A stretch of 8,164 bases of DNA, from the NCBI GenBank assembly GCA_025935735.1, contig JAICUS010000255.1, positions 1 to 8,164 on the forward strand, written 5' to 3'. Of the stretch, positions 5,337 to 8,164 are shown piece by piece. Under the pieces are notes generated by a model. It was not told where the DNA came from and made no database searches. It saw nothing but the letters and a program-made list of their open reading frames with translations. This DNA is from Solirubrobacteraceae bacterium. Lineage in GTDB: Bacteria > Actinomycetota > Thermoleophilia > Solirubrobacterales > Solirubrobacteraceae. Position 1 is the stretch's first letter, and each line of letters begins with the position of its first letter. Both the position numbers and the translations under genes were made by a program.

Positions 5337-6631
5337 CCGCGACGTGGACGGCGGCGAGCGTCGAGGCGCTCGCGCCGGACGCGGCGTCGGTGGTGGCGGC
5401 GCGGCGGCTGGCCCGGCCCGGGCCGTGGTCGGAGACGGGCCGCGACGGGCGGGCGGTGTGGGGGTTGTGCAAGGGCAGCGGCGCGCGGCCGTACCAGACG
5501 CAGGCGGACCTGTCCACGCCCGCGTGGAAGTGCTCGTGCCCGAGCCGGAAGGCGCCGTGCAAGCACGCGCTGGCGCTCCTGCTGCTGTACGCGGGCGGCG
5601 GCGTGCCGGCGGGCGAGCCGCCGGAGTGGGTGGAGGAGTGGCTCGAGGCGCGCGAGAAACGTGCGGCGACGCGCCCGGCGCCCGGCGAGCCCGTCCGCGA
5701 CCCGGAGGCCGCCGCCCGCCGGGCGGCGGAGCGCGAGGCGCGGATGGCCGCGGGCGTGGACGACCTGCGGCGCTGGCTGCGCGACGCCGTGCGCGGCGGC
5801 CTGGGCGCCGAGCGGCTGCGCGGCTGGGCGGAGTGGGACGCGTTCGCCGCCCGCCTCGTCGACGCGCAGGTGCCCGGCGCGGCCTCGCGGCTACGGGGGC
5901 TCGGCAGCGTGGCCGCCGGCCGGCGCGACGACTGGCCCGCCCGGCTGCTCGAGGGCCTCGGGCTGCTGCACCTGCTGTGCGAGGCCCACGACCACGCCGC
6001 CGGCCCGCTCCGCGACGACGTCCGCGCGCTGCTCGGCCGGCCGGTGCCCCGCGACGACGTCCTCGCCGGCGAGCACGTGCAGGACCGCTGGGCCGTCCTC
6101 GCCCGGATCGCCATCGAGCAGGAGCGCCTCAGCGTCCAGCGCACTTGGCTCTGGGGCACCGCCACCGGCCGCCCGGCCCTGCTGCTCGACTTCTGGGTGG
6201 GCGGGGTCGGATCCCCCCTCGAGCCGCGCCCACCCGCGGGCACGCTGATCGACGCCGAGCTCGCCTTCCACCCGAGCGCCACGCCCCTCCGCGCGCTGCC
6301 GGCCTCCGAGTTCCGGATGCTCGGCGCGGCCGCAGCGCCGGCGGCCGGCGGCGGCGTCTCGGGGGCACTCGAGGCCGCGGCGGGCGCGCTGGCCGCGAAC
6401 CCGTGGCTCGACGAGTGGCCGGTGGCGCTGGCCGAGGCGGTCGTGGATGGACCCGAGCCGTGGGCGGTGAGCGCGGTTGACGGCTCGCTGGCGCTCGGCG
6501 GTGCCGAGGAGGGGCTGTGGCGGCTGCTGGCGTTCGGCGGTGGGCGGCCGGTGACCGTGTTCGGGCTGTGGAACGGGGCGGCGCTCGTGCCGCTGGCCGC
6601 GGGTGACGAGGCGCGGCTGGTGGCGGCGTGA
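5333..6631 (+). CDS. SWIM zinc-finger protein of a MoxR-associated cluster
   Basis: This 432-residue protein has one clear domain, a SWIM zinc finger with the CxCx(n)CxH pattern at C67, C69, C76 and H78 (WKCSCPSRKAPCKH). The region before it (about 15-66) resembles the lead-in usual for SWIM proteins of this type. After it comes a W/E-rich segment, then an Arg/Ala/Glu-rich probable helical stretch (about 100-150) and a long C-terminal region with no motif I recognise. SWIM domains bind nucleic acid or protein partners; no reaction can be assigned. No signal peptide or membrane segment is seen. The gene starts at GTG in a GTGA overlap with ispF and ends in another GTGA overlap with a DUF5691-like gene. 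SWIM, DUF5691 and MoxR genes occur together in many bacteria, and E. coli YehQ is a SWIM protein of a comparable cluster. Family placement is firm for the zinc finger and contextual for the rest. Confidence 0.85.
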   Translation: MTATWTAASVEALAPDAASVVAARRLARPGPWSETGRDGRAVWGLCKGSGARPYQTQADLSTPAWKCSCPSRKAPCKHALALLLLYAGGGVPAGEPPEWVEEWLEAREKRAATRPAPGEPVRDPEAAARRAAEREARMAAGVDDLRRWLRDAVRGGLGAERLRGWAEWDAFAARLVDAQVPGAASRLRGLGSVAAGRRDDWPARLLEGLGLLHLLCEAHDHAAGPLRDDVRALLGRPVPRDDVLAGEHVQDRWAVLARIAIEQERLSVQRTWLWGTATGRPALLLDFWVGGVGSPLEPRPPAGTLIDAELAFHPSATPLRALPASEFRMLGAAAAPAAGGGVSGALEAAAGALAANPWLDEWPVALAEAVVDGPEPWAVSAVDGSLALGGAEEGLWRLLAFGGGRPVTVFGLWNGAALVPLAAGDEARLVAA

Positions 6632-7953
6632 GCTGGGACGAGCTGGTGGCGGCGGCGCTGGTGGGCACCGAGCGGCGGCCGGTGGAGCCGGACGCGCCGC
6701 CCGGGGCGCCGGCGGCGCTCGGCGCGGTGCTGCGCGACCGGGGCGAGGACGGGCTGCTGGCCGCCGCGGCCGCGTGGACCGTCGCGCGGCGGGCCGGGGC
6801 GGTGCCGGAGGCGCGCCGGGAGGTCGAGCCGGCGCCCGCGGACCCGCGACCGCTGTGCAGTCCCGCCGCCGGGGCGCGGCTCGAAGGCCTGCTCGACGAA
6901 GGCGACGACGCGCTCGTCGAGGAATGGCTCGAGCTGTCCGACGACCGCGGCCTCAAACCGCCGCCCGAGCTCATCCCTGCGCTGCTGGACGGCGCGATCG
7001 GCGACCCGGACCGGCAGCGGCTCGCCGTCGCCGCCGCCGGAGCGCTCGGCCCCTGGCTCGCCGCCCGCAACCCGCGCTGGAGCTTCGTGCCCGGCGCCGA
7101 CGATCCCGCGCAGGTGTGGGAGCGCGGCGAGCCGGCGGCGCGGCGCCTGCTGCTGACCCGGCTGCGGCTCACCGATCCGGCGGCCGGCCGCACGCTGCTG
7201 GAGCGCACCCTGGCGAGCGAGACGGCCGAGGACCGGGTGGCGTTCGTAAACGCGCTCGGGGCCGGGCTGGGCGACGACGACGAGCCGCTGCTGGAGCACG
7301 TCCTCGACGACCGCCGCCAGGAGGTCCGCGCGGCCGCGGCCGACCTGCTGGCCCGGCTGCCGCGGTCGCGCTTCGCCGCGCGGATGGCGCAGCGGGCCGC
7401 AAAGCTGCTCACGCGGGCGGGCGAGGCGCTCGTCGTGACGCTGCCCGGCGAGCCGGATGCCGCCGCCCGGCGTGACGGCGTCCCGCGCCGCGGCCGACGC
7501 AGCGACGCGCTGGCCCACATCCTCGCCCGCGCCCCGCTGGCCGCGTGGCCGCAGGAGATCCTCGCGCTTCCGGTCGCCGACGACTTCGCCGAGCTGGTGC
7601 ACGGCGCGCTCGCAACCGCGGCGCTCGACCAGCGCAACGCGGAATGGGCGAGAGCGCTGTGGCCGCGCGAGCCGGTGCTGCTGAGCGTGCTGCCGAAGGA
7701 GGAGCGCGAGCGGCTCGCCGCGACGCTGCCGCTCGACCAGCTCGCCGGGGTGCCGGCGCCGTGGGGCGCCGAGCTGTCGCGCGCGGTCGTGGCGCAGCTC
7801 GCCGCGAACCGCCCGCCGGCGTGGCTGCGCTACGCGCTCGATCCCTCCGTCCTACCCGAGCTGGAGCCGCTGATCGAGACCGGCGGCGCCCCGATCGTCC
7901 GGCTGTGCGACGTCCTGGCGACCCGGGCTGCCATGCTGCGCGAGCTGTCGTGA
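6628..7953 (+). CDS. DUF5691-like HEAT-type helical protein
   Basis: The 441-residue product opens with WDELVAAALVGTERRP (3-18), the kind of N-terminal motif I associate with DUF5691 proteins, and lies between a SWIM gene and a MoxR-type ATPase, where DUF5691 is usually found. Residues about 175-245 look like tandem HEAT-type helices: one helix pair around 188-212 and another around 219-243 (LLEHVLDDRRQEVRAAAADLL). The C-terminal part contains FAELVHGALATAALDQRNAEWARALW (320-345), also typical of the group. No catalytic motif, signal peptide or transmembrane segment is visible, so a scaffold or adaptor role in the cluster is the most that can be inferred. Start is GTG 6628 in a GTGA overlap with the SWIM gene. 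The stop overlaps the next start the same way. Molecular function is unknown. Confidence 0.75.
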   Translation: MSWDELVAAALVGTERRPVEPDAPPGAPAALGAVLRDRGEDGLLAAAAAWTVARRAGAVPEARREVEPAPADPRPLCSPAAGARLEGLLDEGDDALVEEWLELSDDRGLKPPPELIPALLDGAIGDPDRQRLAVAAAGALGPWLAARNPRWSFVPGADDPAQVWERGEPAARRLLLTRLRLTDPAAGRTLLERTLASETAEDRVAFVNALGAGLGDDDEPLLEHVLDDRRQEVRAAAADLLARLPRSRFAARMAQRAAKLLTRAGEALVVTLPGEPDAAARRDGVPRRGRRSDALAHILARAPLAAWPQEILALPVADDFAELVHGALATAALDQRNAEWARALWPREPVLLSVLPKEERERLAATLPLDQLAGVPAPWGAELSRAVVAQLAANRPPAWLRYALDPSVLPELEPLIETGGAPIVRLCDVLATRAAMLRELS

Positions 7954-8164
7954 CCGCGCAGACGGAACTCCTGCGACCCCACGCCGAGCAGGCCTTCGCG
8001 GCCGAGCTCGCGGCGCTGGAGCGCGCCGACGACCGCCCGCGCCCGCCTCAGTGGCGGCTCAGCCCGTGGGCGGTGACCACGTACATCCTCGGCGGCGAGG
8101 CCGACGGCACCACCATCACGCCGAAGTACGTCGGCCGCCGCCGCCTGGTCGAGCTCGCCGTGGC
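7950..8164 (+). CDS. MoxR/YehL-type AAA ATPase, N-terminal part only (runs off the window)
   Basis: Only the first 71 codons are present; the gene continues beyond the edge. It begins with GTG 7950, overlapping the previous stop as GTGA. The visible protein has a charged N-terminal helix, then WRLSPWAVTTYILGGEADGTTITPKYVGRRRLVELAVA (about 34-71), which resembles the segment preceding Walker A in the MoxR-like ATPases of YehL type. The Walker A loop itself would lie shortly past the window end, so ATPase activity is not shown directly. MoxR ATPases act as chaperones, usually with VWA-domain partners that insert metals or remodel complexes. The position after SWIM and DUF5691 genes supports the assignment. 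Confidence 0.72.
   Translation, partial: MTAQTELLRPHAEQAFAAELAALERADDRPRPPQWRLSPWAVTTYILGGEADGTTITPKYVGRRRLVELAV

Noticed and set aside
5248..7602. A 784-codon open frame on the minus strand
   Set aside because: It lies antisense to the SWIM and DUF5691 genes, is low-complexity (Arg/Ala/Ser/Pro-rich) and shows no family motif. Long antisense open frames are expected opposite genes with GC-rich third positions.
1..8164. Search for CRISPR arrays, tRNA or rRNA genes, insertion sequences and attachment sites
   Set aside because: No regularly spaced repeats, cloverleaf-like sequences, transposase motifs or flanking direct repeats were seen on either strand.

Overview
The window is 8,164 bases of very GC-rich DNA with every supportable gene on the + strand. 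The likely source is a high-GC actinobacterium. CarD beside ispD/ispF, and radA next to disA, match the neighbourhood known from Mycobacterium. The acidic N-terminal extension on CarD and the PHP gene between ispD and ispF suggest a deep lineage such as Thermoleophilia/Solirubrobacterales, but that placement is an inference from gene content and not from a search.

Layout. Bases 1-139 hold no gene I can support. radA (140-1510) encodes the RadA/Sms recombination helicase. An 85-base gap of only about 50% GC follows and carries an extended -10 promoter, positioned so that the transcript should begin at or next to the start codon of disA (1596-2711), the c-di-AMP synthase; this predicts a leaderless mRNA. 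After a 51-base gap with two overlapping small hairpins and a perfect Shine-Dalgarno sequence comes carD (2763-3335), the RNA-polymerase-binding regulator, which appears to start at the rare codon ATT. The 50-base gap after carD contains an 11-bp perfect inverted repeat whose loop presents the ispD start codon, plus a second pairing that would form a pseudoknot with it. ispD (3386-4042), a PHP-family phosphoesterase gene (4036-4869) and ispF (4866-5336) are linked by 7- and 4-base overlaps. Three more genes follow, each joined by a 4-base GTGA overlap: a SWIM zinc-finger protein (5333-6631), a DUF5691-like HEAT-type protein (6628-7953) and the first 71 codons of a MoxR/YehL-type AAA ATPase (7950 to the window edge).

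How the genes fit together. The first block is genome maintenance and signalling: RadA and DisA act on branched DNA and are functionally linked in other Gram-positive and actinobacterial species. CarD couples RNA polymerase activity to growth and stress. IspD and IspF are steps 3 and 5 of the MEP isoprenoid pathway. The last three genes begin a poorly understood cluster (SWIM, DUF5691, MoxR ATPase, normally followed by DUF5682 and a VWA protein; compare E. coli yehL/M/P/Q). Unusually, it is translationally fused to the isoprenoid operon here. No intrinsic terminator is visible between disA and the window end, so one long transcript is plausible.

The observations most worth following up are the ATT start of carD, the leaderless promoter of disA, the structured carD-ispD junction, and the coupling of the SWIM/DUF5691/MoxR cluster to MEP genes.
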